A stretch of DNA of 64,000 bases from Alternaria dauci. Taxonomy: Eukaryota; Ascomycota; Dothideomycetes; Pleosporales; Pleosporaceae. The stretch is taken from contig NC_091274.1 in assembly GCF_042100115.1 (NCBI RefSeq), positions 124,001 through 188,000 on the forward strand, read 5' to 3'. Shown piece by piece: positions 53,847 to 63,773 of this stretch (the first letter of the stretch is position 1; every line of letters starts with the position of its first letter). Under the pieces are notes generated by a model, which saw only the letters and a list, made by a program, of their open reading frames with translations, was not told the DNA's origin and searched no databases. A program made the position numbers and the translations under genes.

Positions 53847-55353
53847 TCAGTTGCACCGATGCACCGCCAGACAATCCTCCTCACCACCCCCCGCACCACG
53901 CTGCGCCAATCCAGGAAGATACACCTCCGCGTTCTGCACCTTCCTCACCCCACGGATCAGATATGGCGTGAAACGTGCGCGCGTATCTACCAAGTATGGG
54001 TTTGCAAAGAACCATCCGTAACCAAGAAGGCCAACATCCGCGCCCCATAGCAAGAGCAAGATAAACACGTCCTCCTTGTTCGCCTCCAGAGCCCGGTACA
54101 GAGGAAGATCGGAACGCAGACATTTCGCAATACCATTTGCATCCGCGCCCATGGTGAGAAGCACTTCCACGGACCGCCAGGTACCAGCGCCGATTGCTAG
54201 GGACAGCGGAGTCTCCGTGCGCGAGAGGTGTGCACCCTTGGCGACGGGGAAGACCGTGTTCACGGTGAGAATACGCTTGTCGAAGAAGCGGCGGATGTAC
54301 GGCGCGTAAGCGTACCTGCAGGCCGTCTCAAAGGGGCGGATGTGTTTGCGCATGTTGTCGTTTCCGGGAAGAGTCGTGAGGTGCGAGTAGACGCTGGCGT
54401 CTGGGTATACGGCTGCGTCCACGAGCCAGCTGCGGAGCGAGAGATGGAAGGTGGCAGGGAAGCGAAGACGGTACTGGTCGACCAGGAACAAGAACATGTC
54501 CGTGTGCTGTCGGATCAACGAGATCTTGATGGCGGATATGAGCGCTGTCCTGTACTCTGGTTCCAGGTCGGACTGGTAGTTGTATTCGAGGTCTGCCAGG
54601 AGGGCGTGGACGACCTGTGTGTGATTGCCGCCTGCGGCTGCGGCGAGCGGATATCCAAAAGGGTGTGAATGGTACCAGAGGTACTCTGTGCCGTAGAAGC
54701 TGCTCAAAGCATGAACCATATCAAGGCGACCGATAGCCGCCACCACCGCTATTTGGTCTACGACCCCGCTACCAGATACGAAATCGAACTTCGGGAGGTC
54801 GGGATGAACAGAGAGGCTTGCTGGCTTCGATGTGGTGAGGAAGTATGCATTCGAGCACGCAACAGCTAGCTAGTTGGCCAGCATGCGCGCATAGAGGTAC
54901 TCGTCGTCGCCATTCACCAACACTTTCATGAAGCGGAGCAGCTCCAGACAGTTCTTGAGGAAGGTTGGCAGGAAGCCCTGTGCGCCGCGGAGTTTGTTGA
55001 TGTTCATCACTCGATGGATAAGATGGTCTGCAAGCTTGTTCTTGAGGAGAGTACGGGCGCTCGTCTTGCCCTCGCGGTTGAAGGAACGAACCGGCATTGT
55101 CGCGAAGACCTCATAGTCGAGGTGGCGCTTGAAGGTCTCTGGGTAGACGGGATTAGTTCACACTCTCTCGTATGTCTCACACTTGCGTCGTCTGGAGACT
55201 CAACGCTGTGTCGGGGATGTGCATACGAGCTGCACCACAAGAGGACTTACTGCAAGTCTGGCGTTGCATCGACGCTTCACGGACGTTGTCCTCGTCGACG
55301 CAGAAGCGGATCACATTGGCGAGAATCTCTGCCGGGAGGTCGAGAAGTTCCAT
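53847..55353 (-). pseudogene. F-box-like/ankyrin paralogue with one in-frame TAG (464 codon positions)
   Basis: Exons 55251-55353 and 53847-55138. It starts MELLDLPAEILANVIRFCV (F-box-like) and ends with ankyrin-type units (VEVLLTMGADANG, ILLLLWGADVGLLG). The second exon is open throughout apart from one TAG at codon 124 (54870-54872), between LYARMLAN and LAVACSNAYFL. Counting that codon, the protein has 464 positions, against 463 in the intact neighbour, and the neighbour has coding sequence across the equivalent region. A 48-base intron ending at this TAG (donor GTGAAT) would also keep frame but would delete residues present in the paralogue. A nonsense mutation or readthrough is more likely. 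Confidence 0.8.
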
Positions 55354-56929
55354 GCTGATTATCGTCGTCGTCGAATGCGGGCGTATGGGTATGTCGATGA
55401 GCAGCGTCGTATTCCTAAGCCTTCACGATATTTATATCTGGTGGGGTGCTCTCCAAAAGTAGCGATAGCGGCAAGGCATACACATCTTTTGGAGTTTCAC
55501 TACTTTGACCTCCTCAAGATGTGCGCTCGACCAATAGCAATGCCCCAGACCCTCTCGCCGCGAAGCTTTGGTCAACAGTATTAGCTAAGGCAGTAGCTAC
55601 GAACGTACCAGTTGCGGCCGCGAGCAGTATCCGGGGTTCTAGCTCTTGATACAAAGGCAGCACGTCGATAGGCGCTGCCTGAATCTCCGACAACGCAGTG
55701 CACGGTCTTGGAGTATTGCACGGAAAGGCGTCATAGCAAGGCACTGAGTGCTGTGCTAAGCAGTGCATGGGGATTGTGACGTGTAAGAAGTGGAAAGAGA
55801 ATGAAGATGACGAGAGTGCGAGAGCGCGATATCGCTGCATTGTGGGACTGGCGGAGGCGAAGAGTCAAAGTCAAATATGGGTGTAAGATCTGGAGATGAT
55901 CTTGAGCGATAATGCTCTAGGGGTGCTCGTCTTCGATATATCTCCTGGAGACCCAGTCCATGCTCATACTCAGTGTCGGGTTATCCGGAGGTCAGATGGT
56001 GTATATGTATATGTCGCGGCATGACTCTAGGACGGACTGCCGGAAAAAAAGATTTCTTGCGTACACAGCCTTCGATGCGAAACTTGAACACGACCCCGCC
56101 AGGAGAGTGTCTAGATAGCAAACCGAGCAAACCTATGCGCGATGGAACCCGAAGAAAGAAAATGCAGATGTCAAGCAGGTAAGGAGACGCGTCATGACAG
56201 CTTCGTGAGAGAACTTTGGAAGATTGACTGCTGCGAAAGAGAGAGAGAGTGATGTCGTAGAAAAGAGGTGTTGAGACAAGGTGTGAAGCTGCTTGTTGCT
56301 CAGTCGCATCCTTCTCAGAGGTTTCGTGCGAGGTCGAGCAAAAGATCACCATGAGTGTGGTACTGCTCGCTGGTATTACCTGACTGTATAGGTACGGTGT
56401 GAGTCATGGAAGTCGAGAGCGGCCTGTCTGCTGTGTATGAAAAGGACCGTATGAGTGATGCATGATGCCAGGACCAGCAACCGACCGTTGAAGAGTTGTA
56501 CGCGAAATCAGGGTGCTGGGTCAGATGTGGCCGTCCGCTGCCGACGGAGAAGCTGGCGATAGAGTCATGGTGTTGAGTCCCCCGGGCAAACCTCCATCGC
56601 CTAGGTGACGCACGTGGCGCTAGCGTGCCGCGGCTGCATCCAACGACGTCAAGTGTACCGGGACCCTGGATCATGCGCGCAAGTCGTCTTTTCTTTTTGC
56701 GCCCAGCACGTCTTTGCCAATAAACCTCCCAGAAATCCAAAATTACAAGCATCGCATCTCACGCGCATACACGTAGCTTGCACCGCTAACAGTTGCGCTA
56801 CCGTCGCGAGTAAAGTGCACGCGACCGCGCCAGGCACCGGCCAAACACAAGACGGCCGTCCTGCCGCCGACCTCAGCGACACCACCCACTGCTTACTCTC
56901 CGCACCAATCCACCACATACACCGCAATC
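55354..56929. promoter_or_regulatory. 1.6-kb divergent intergenic region
   Basis: Lies between the start of the second F-box/ankyrin gene (- strand) and the VAM7 start (+ strand). Short frames on both strands without motif. Contains both promoters by position. Confidence 0.4.
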
Positions 56930-58123
56930 ATGGCGCCGTTGAAGATTTCAATACCGACTGCGCAAAATCAGACGCCCGAAAACGGAAAGCCGTACACGAC
57001 ATACACCATCAAGATCGAACACCCCTTCCCACGCGCCGCAACCAGCGTGCAGAAACGCTACTCGGATTTCACCTCCCTCGACTCAGCGTTACGCTCAGAA
57101 ACGGGTTCCGCGCCGCCTGCGCCTCTCCCACCCAAGTCCTGGCTCGGCGGCTTCCTAGGCATCGGCAACACCGCCAGCTCACCAGACGCCATCGAGAAGC
57201 GGCGCGCAGGTCTAGAAGCCTACCTGCGCGCGATAGAAAGCAGTGAAGACGGCCGCTGGCGCGTTTCCAAAGCATATAAATCGTTTCTGGACCTCGCCGG
57301 CGATCAGAATGGCAGTAATGGGAAGAAGACGACGGGATTCCCTGGCTCGCAGTTTGGCAAAGACAGAGTGCGCGATTCGTCAGATTGGCTGGATAAACAC
57401 GCAGAACTCAAGTCGAACCTACAAGATGCGCGCAGATGGCTGACGAAACGCGAACAAGCCACCGCCGCGACCGCGCAACACGAAGCAGCCGCGAACGCAA
57501 AGAAGAGCCTGGTTAGAGCATCCACGCTCATCTCTGCGCTGGACGAGGGTCTGAGTCGGCTCGGTGGCGCGAACAATAACAAAAAAGGCGTCTCAGACGA
57601 CTGGTCCGGCGAGAAACTAGGCGACGGCGAGATCCGCAGACGCAAAGACATGATCAGCGGTCTGCGCAAAGAACGCGACGGCCTAGACTCTGTCCTCAAC
57701 AGCATGGCCGTCAAAGCCGCGATATCAGGATCGGGCGCAGCATCACACAACGCACCGTCTACCTCCTCGGCCGCCGTCACCGAGAGCCAGAAAGCGGGGT
57801 TATTCAAGGGCGCGGCATCAGCATCTACAAAAACAACATCGTCGAGTAGTCGCAGGGTCCTGGGTGCGCCGGTACAAGAAACGGATAAGACAAGGGAGTT
57901 GGATAACGAGGGTGTGTTGCAGCTGCAGAAGCAGATTATTGCGGAGCAGGATGAGGATTTGGTGGATTTGACGACCGTGGTGCGCCGCATGAAGGAGATG
58001 GGGGTTATGATTAATACCGAGATTGTGGAGCAGAATGCTATGCTGGGCTTGTTTGAGGAGGATGTCGAGAGGGTGGATGGCAAGATTAAGATTGCGAAGA
58101 AGAGGATGGATAAGATTCGTTGA
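56930..58123 (+). CDS. VAM7: vacuolar SNARE Vam7 (PX domain plus t-SNARE, 397 aa)
   Basis: Single exon. The PX domain spans about residues 4-125: YTTYTIKIEHPFPRAATSVQ, the phosphoinositide-binding RYSDF, PPKSWLG and RRAGLEAYLRAI. A long linker with coiled-coil potential follows. The C-terminal SNARE motif is at about 335-395: LQKQIIAEQDEDLVDLTTVV, with the zero-layer Gln region in TEIVEQNAMLG. No transmembrane anchor, as in Vam7, which is held on the vacuole by PX binding to phosphatidylinositol 3-phosphate and by the HOPS complex. It acts in homotypic vacuole fusion. The start at 56930 is in good context (CAATCATGG). Confidence 0.93.
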   Translation: MAPLKISIPTAQNQTPENGKPYTTYTIKIEHPFPRAATSVQKRYSDFTSLDSALRSETGSAPPAPLPPKSWLGGFLGIGNTASSPDAIEKRRAGLEAYLRAIESSEDGRWRVSKAYKSFLDLAGDQNGSNGKKTTGFPGSQFGKDRVRDSSDWLDKHAELKSNLQDARRWLTKREQATAATAQHEAAANAKKSLVRASTLISALDEGLSRLGGANNNKKGVSDDWSGEKLGDGEIRRRKDMISGLRKERDGLDSVLNSMAVKAAISGSGAASHNAPSTSSAAVTESQKAGLFKGAASASTKTTSSSSRRVLGAPVQETDKTRELDNEGVLQLQKQIIAEQDEDLVDLTTVVRRMKEMGVMINTEIVEQNAMLGLFEEDVERVDGKIKIAKKRMDKIR

Positions 58124-58443
58124 TGGGGGGTTGGGTCACGCGTGGGTGAGGAGAGGGAGGTGCGTCCCGCGCTTGTAATATATGGTATTGGAGTATGGGG
58201 TATTGGTATTGGGCGGGTATTTGGTTAGTTTGGAAAGGATAGGATAATACGATTTGATACCCCGTTGAACAAGATAGTATGGTGTCTGGATGGGAATGGT
58301 ATCTTGAATGTGCGTCCGCGTACGTGTCTATACAGCGCATTACAAATCAACTAGCTACTACCCAAATGCAAGTAAAACGATTGCACCCCTCGCCATCCTC
58401 CAACGAACCCAATACCTCAAACATCCACCAATCAGTGCTCCAA
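58124..58443. other. spacer between convergent genes
   Basis: 3' flanks of VAM7 and the proline-rich protein gene, about 320 bases; short frames only. Confidence 0.45.
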
Positions 58444-60873
58444 TCAACTCGTTCTACGACTCTTCGCGTTATCCCCTCCCTCGCTCCCTCCTCTTTTCCT
58501 TTTCTGGCCCGCCGGTCGCCGATCTTCATCATCCCCAGCATTCCCACTCGTACCCTCAACCCTCATAACCGAATCCCTCCGCCCTCCCTCATCCCGGTCA
58601 CAGTCCCGATGCGAAGCCCCAAGACCCTGCGTCTGTAATCGCACTCCCAGCCGTTCAATCACCGCGGCATCATACTCTGACCTCTTGAGATTCGTCTGCA
58701 CCGGTTCAATCAACAGCGGATGTGGTAACGTGCGCGGACCGAAACTCATGGCTCCCAGTTGCGCTCGCCAGAGCTGGTTCATGTACTTGGCTTTTCTGGA
58801 TTCGATATCGTGCTCAGTCATAATTTTGAGCAAGGGACCAAGTGGTGGAAGGGTGGGTGGTGCCATTTGACCGGAACCCATAGTATCTGATCTGATTGCC
58901 GTCGGGTGGAATAACTGTTCGTGCTTGCGTTTTAGAAAAGCGAGTTCGTTCCCACTCGCGTGTTCTGGTAAAGAACGGAGCGATGGGAGGGTGAGCGGTG
59001 GCTTTTGAACAGGACGTATAGTCCCTGGTTTGAGTATGGCCAGCTGGGAAAGCTGTTCGTGCTTGCTCTTTATGGAAGGGAGCTTGTTGTCTTTCGTAAT
59101 ATTTAATAAAGGTTTAGTTGGTGGAAGAGTGTGCGGTAGACTTTGACCGGAACCTAAAGCCTCTGATCTGATAACAGTCGGCTGGGACAACTGTGCGTGC
59201 TTGCGTTTTGTAGACGCAAGCTCGTTTTCTTTCGCAATTTTTAGTAAAGGTTTGGTTGGTGGAAGAGGATGGGGTGCCCTTCGAACGACACCCATAGTCC
59301 CTGGTCTGACTCCCGCCGGTCGGGATAGCTGTGCATGCTTGCGTTTCATCTCCGCCAGATGGAATGCATTTTGAGTCTTTGACAAGACTCTTGTTCGGGA
59401 TAAGCGAGCCGCTTTAGGATTTGGTTTCGCTGCAGGGACCGGAGCGGCTCGAGGAACAGAATTCGCTATAGGAACCGGGGCGGGTTGAGCATTTGGATTC
59501 GCTCCTGGAACTGGAGCAGGTTGAGCTCTAGCAATCGCTACACGCCGCAACTCTTCTTCCATGGGTCGAATATAATCAAGCTCAATATCACTCGGCGCCG
59601 GCGGTAAAAGATGATACGGTACCTGATAGTCAAATCCCATTGGAACGGGACCCATAGGTCCTGGTCCAAATCCCGCTGATGGAATAGAAACAGGCCAAGT
59701 ATTAGTATCCGCCGCAGGACCCGCTGCATACTGACCCGCAGCCTTCTCCTTAGCAATCAACGCCGCCAGTACATCCGGCATTGGCAACGGCTTCATCCCC
59801 GCATTCGCCAACTCAGACCTCACATACTTCCTTATCAAACCCACCGCCACATCCGTATGCACACCCGCACAGTTCGGCGGCAGCGTCACCAGCGGCGACA
59901 CCACCTGCCCGAACACAGTGACCCAGAGTCCCATGCCAGGATCGACAATCGATCCCGGGAAAGACAGAGGCGCATATCGATTCCGGAGCCTGGAATCCAG
60001 TGGCGGGGGAGGAGCGAGAAGCGGGAACTGTGCGGGATTGTGTCTGGGGAGGGGTATGTTGTTTATGATGGTGGCATGACGTGCGAGTTGCGGGGGGAGA
60101 TTCCATGGGAAAGTTATGGTTATCAATATCGGACGAGTTGGTGATCCAAAAGGAGGAGGAGGAGTGTGGCCTGGTATCGGCGGTTGCGTGTGGTTGTTTG
60201 GGACAAAGGACGGTGGCGGATTTGCGTGTGGTCCTCGTCCTCCAACCGGGGTAGCTTTTGGTGGGGGTGGGATATTCATAGCGATAGATGGCGGTGTCGG
60301 TGGTCTTGCAGGTCGAGGTGGTTTCGGTGCAAGGGCTCGCAGCTCTCGTCTTGGCTGGCGAGACGGTCCTTCCGAGATGGGTTCAATGGGGCTTTTGAGA
60401 GCATCGTCGTTGGACGTCGGGAACCGGACTGATGCACAAAGTTGGCCGACTGCTCGAGCACAATACTGTAGCGTCGCTTTTCGGTCTTCTGGGAGGCATA
60501 TTGTATCGCGATGATCATTGGGCTGATCTTTGGGGAACGGTTGATTGTATGGCTTTGGTGTGCTGCCTGCATCAGGTGTATCGGTCGGAGCGGACGGAAG
60601 GGACGGCGGGGATGGCGGCGGCAGCGGTGATATCTTTCTGGCATGGTGATTCTCATCAACAGGCGGTAGGCGTGGTTTAAGCCCTTGGCTCAGAGCGTGG
60701 AGTTTCCGCAATCGCCTCACTGCACGCTCGTGGAGCTCTCTCTCAGTGTTCGGAGGTGCTGGTTGAGAATATTGGTTGATATCACTGGGGCCCCCTACAG
60801 GCTGTAGAGCACTATTGCTGGATCCTGGAGGTTGAAATGACTCTCTGTGCGCAATTTTGTGTTCTCTCTCCAT
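58444..60873 (-). CDS. proline-rich, repeat-containing hypothetical protein (809 aa)
   Basis: One long open frame. The N-terminal half is rich in Pro and low in complexity (PPPSPPSLPSAP, PPPPFGSPTRPI). A short possibly folded part lies near residues 245-360 (FGQVVSPLVTLPPNCAGVHT). From about residue 510 to 710 there are four clear and one weaker tandem units of about 46 residues, each starting with a K(R/S/A)KH(A/E)QL-like word and carrying a LPP(T)KPLLKI-like word. The C-terminus is basic (KRKRGG, KSRRTS), compatible with nuclear targeting. No known domain is recognised. Confidence 0.78.
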   Translation of the reverse strand: MEREHKIAHRESFQPPGSSNSALQPVGGPSDINQYSQPAPPNTERELHERAVRRLRKLHALSQGLKPRLPPVDENHHARKISPLPPPSPPSLPSAPTDTPDAGSTPKPYNQPFPKDQPNDHRDTICLPEDRKATLQYCARAVGQLCASVRFPTSNDDALKSPIEPISEGPSRQPRRELRALAPKPPRPARPPTPPSIAMNIPPPPKATPVGGRGPHANPPPSFVPNNHTQPPIPGHTPPPPFGSPTRPILITITFPWNLPPQLARHATIINNIPLPRHNPAQFPLLAPPPPLDSRLRNRYAPLSFPGSIVDPGMGLWVTVFGQVVSPLVTLPPNCAGVHTDVAVGLIRKYVRSELANAGMKPLPMPDVLAALIAKEKAAGQYAAGPAADTNTWPVSIPSAGFGPGPMGPVPMGFDYQVPYHLLPPAPSDIELDYIRPMEEELRRVAIARAQPAPVPGANPNAQPAPVPIANSVPRAAPVPAAKPNPKAARLSRTRVLSKTQNAFHLAEMKRKHAQLSRPAGVRPGTMGVVRRAPHPLPPTKPLLKIAKENELASTKRKHAQLSQPTVIRSEALGSGQSLPHTLPPTKPLLNITKDNKLPSIKSKHEQLSQLAILKPGTIRPVQKPPLTLPSLRSLPEHASGNELAFLKRKHEQLFHPTAIRSDTMGSGQMAPPTLPPLGPLLKIMTEHDIESRKAKYMNQLWRAQLGAMSFGPRTLPHPLLIEPVQTNLKRSEYDAAVIERLGVRLQTQGLGASHRDCDRDEGGRRDSVMRVEGTSGNAGDDEDRRPAGQKRKRGGSEGGDNAKSRRTS
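58740..59355 (-). repeat. tandem ~138-bp (46-residue) coding repeats
   Basis: Within the proline-rich protein. Units begin with KRKHAQLSRP, KRKHAQLSQP, KSKHEQLSQL, KRKHEQLFHP and a weaker KAKYMNQL. They share R(P/S) and G(T/S)-rich centres and LPPTKPLL-like ends. The copies have diverged, so the duplication is not recent. Confidence 0.75.
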
Positions 60874-61129
60874 GTCATGAAGGTATGGTGCATGAAATGT
60901 TCATACAGGTAATATTTCTTTCACCGCAACCACGGTACCATGTCGAGAACCACGGTACAGCAGTGACCTAGACGAAGCCCTGAGTAGATCTAGCGAATTA
61001 ACACTGGGAGATGTCACGCAATGCAAGACAACGGATCCAAGAAGAACCCGGTGTACTGGAACGGATCACGTATACTTAGTCTGATAATCCCCCAAAACCG
61101 ACATCCCAGCCCCCCATAATTCCAGCATC
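60874..61129. other. short spacer
   Basis: Upstream of the repeat-protein gene and downstream of the alpha/beta hydrolase gene. No gene seen. Confidence 0.45.
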
Positions 61130-62618
61130 TCAATCCGTACCATCACCCAGTCTCATCGTACTCAAATTATCACTCCTAACCTTCTGAATGTGATCAATCG
61201 CCTCAATCAGATGCGGTACAAACTTTGCCGGATTCTCCGTCGCGGGGAAATGGCCCAGATCCGGCATGCTCTTGTGCATAGCCCCCGGTATCTTGTCTGC
61301 CGTCTTCTGGCCCATCTCTGGGGTATTGGACCAATCGTACTCGCCAGTCAACATGTATACGGGACAGTTTTGCGTGTCGATCGAGGCGACGCGTGATCGG
61401 CCGTCCCAGCCGCCGAAGTAGAAGTCGAGATCGCCGTGGAAGATCTGGGGATGGGTTAGTGGGGATTAGAAAGATGGGGATGGGGCTGGGCTTACACCAT
61501 AGGCTTGGGCGCTGTAGGTGTGCCATATGAGCTGCTTGTTCGCATGGGGTGTGGTTGGCGACATCATCTATCGAAGTCAGCAGCGGTTCTGTTGCTCATG
61601 GCTCATTCGCACATACCCCATAGACCCATTCTGGGTTGAACAGCGACTGGTTGACCACGGGCGAGCGGTCGTGCCATTGCCGCTCCATGTTGAGGTATTC
61701 GGAGCTGTCCTCGTTAGTCTGGCTCCCTTGACCTCACACATCCACCTACCCTTGCAGAGGAATGACTCCCGCAGCGCCAACTTCCCTGTGTCGGATCGCA
61801 ACTGCCAAACAGACCTGCCCAGCCATGCTCGCGCCACAGATGATGGGTCTTCGCAGGCCAAGAGCCTTGACAAAAGCTGTAATCATCCCCACGTAGCTAT
61901 CTTCTGTGTTTGTATGCGCGCCCGGTGCGTAGTTCTTCGACGGGAAGCTTCGGCCATGGCCAGGCAGGTCGAACGCGTACATGATGCACTTCTTGCGCAT
62001 TTTCACATCGTTCATAACACCATGGTACTGCCGGCTGTCGCTACCAGCGGTATGCAAGAAGACAATGGGTTGCTTTCCCTCGCCAGAGTACTCGTAGAAG
62101 ATCTTGCATCTACCCCATACTGGCGCCTCGAGGTATGTGTACTTTCCGGTGAGAAAGTCTCGCTCGGGTTCGGCTTGCTCGTCTTCCTTGATCGGTCCAC
62201 AGTGCGCGTCGTGAGTGAGCTCGAGGACGCGCCTCCATACATGGGTCCATTGCGCAAAGGCGGTCTGGTCGCCCAGAACTTCAATGCCTTTTTGCTTGAT
62301 GTTCATGCCGAACATGCCCCAGTAGCTCTGGTACGGCATAGCCGGGACTGTCTTGAAGTGCTGTTCCCATTGCTCGGGGAGTGCGACAAGCGTGAAGAGG
62401 GCATCTTTGGACGCGCCAGTGCTGGCCTTTGCGCTGCCATTGGCCACTGTGACAAGCAGGGTGTTGTCGGAACCACTCGACTTGATGCCAAAGGTAACAT
62501 CCTTTTCAATGGCATTTGTTGTCGTGAAGGCTTTTAGCTGTTCGTCAGATTGGAGGAGCTTGGAGAGCTTGTCCAAGCTTCCTTTGAGAGCCGCGGTAAG
62601 GTCGGACCAGTCAGACAT
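61130..62618 (-). CDS. alpha/beta hydrolase with an N-terminal sterol-carrier-like extension (~447 aa)
   Basis: Exons 61750-62618, 61617-61704, 61496-61567 and 61130-61444, phases consistent. The first ~130 residues (LLQSDEQLKAFTTTNAIEKD, KDALFTLVALPEQWEQHF) resemble an SCP2-type lipid-binding segment. The hydrolase core follows: PIVFLHTAGSDSRQYHGV, YAFDLPGHGRS, the nucleophile elbow ICGASMAGQV with S264, YMLTGEYDWSNTPEMG with a likely acid residue, and PDLGHFPATENP with the catalytic His. No signal peptide, so intracellular. Substrate unknown; esterase or C-C hydrolase activity is possible. Confidence 0.9.
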
Positions 62619-63773
62619 GGCGGTTGGGGGTGTGGGATAGCTCTTTGCAACGCGACAAAGACAGGGAAATGATTAAATGCAGGATTAGGTTCAAGAGAGG
62701 CAGAAGAGGGCAAGAAACAGAGCTCAAACGCCCCGATGGCGCGCTCTTCACATATAGCAAGGCACAAACCCCGGCATCGCTCAGAGCTAGCCCTGCAGCC
62801 ATGGTGCCAGGAGGGGTAAACGTAGTGCGGGGTTCTGTACACGTGGGCGCATGTCTCGACTTCTGCTCGTCATGTCTCCGGTGAGTTTTGTGTTGACCCA
62901 GACCAGATTCGGGAGGACTAGTTGAGGAATCAAGCCATGGGAAGCATGGGGAAGAGGCGGGGAGTGTTGATCAAGCAAGCCGAACGCGCAAAGACGCGTT
63001 AAGGGCTGTTAGCGCCGGCGCCAAGCGAATGGCAGCACCGCCCGAGACAGGCCATCGTTCCCCACCACGCCCCCAACGCGCATCCCTTCAAGCGTCACGC
63101 ACGAGAACCGCGGACCATTGACTTTATCCCATATGCCCCTGATGATAGCTGTCACAATGCCACATCGATAAGCCAAAGATTACTCTCCAAGTTCCTCCGG
63201 TCCGGATGAGCTGTATCGCGTTACGGCACTCAAACGCCAGCCGAAGATTCGCCATCTCGACGATGTTTCTAGTATGCGTATCCTTCCATGTCCCACGAGA
63301 TGGTTGTACTACTAGTCTGTTGTTGCATGACACCTGAGGACTAGGTGCGAGTGATCTCGTGCGATGCTGAGCCATCGTACAGAGATCAAAGACTATAGAC
63401 GACTAGCATCGTGCTTCATTGCCGTTTCCTATACAGTCCAGCTATCCTCAACCTCAACCTCGCAGGTCGCACGTGTCATCTGTACCCAAGATGAAGCTTC
63501 GTCCAGAAGTCGGCTTACCATACAAGCTCTTGCATTGGGATTCCAGCCAACCACTATCTGCCCCGTAGACTTGCAGATTCCTGCAGCATTCCTGCAGCAT
63601 GATCAAATCCTCATGGTAGAACAACAGGCTGGTTACCCCGCTACTTATGTCTGCAGTCACCACATCCATTCTTGAAGTTTTCTCACGAATTATTGAGCGG
63701 ATCACTGAGACGACTCCAAGAGTGGACCTGGTTTTTGAACAAAAGTTCCAGACAAGAGGACGAAACCGGTAAA
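62619..63773. other. 1.15-kb divergent spacer
   Basis: Between the alpha/beta hydrolase start (- strand) and the SET protein start (+ strand). A + strand frame at 63364-63675 has no motif. Confidence 0.4.
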
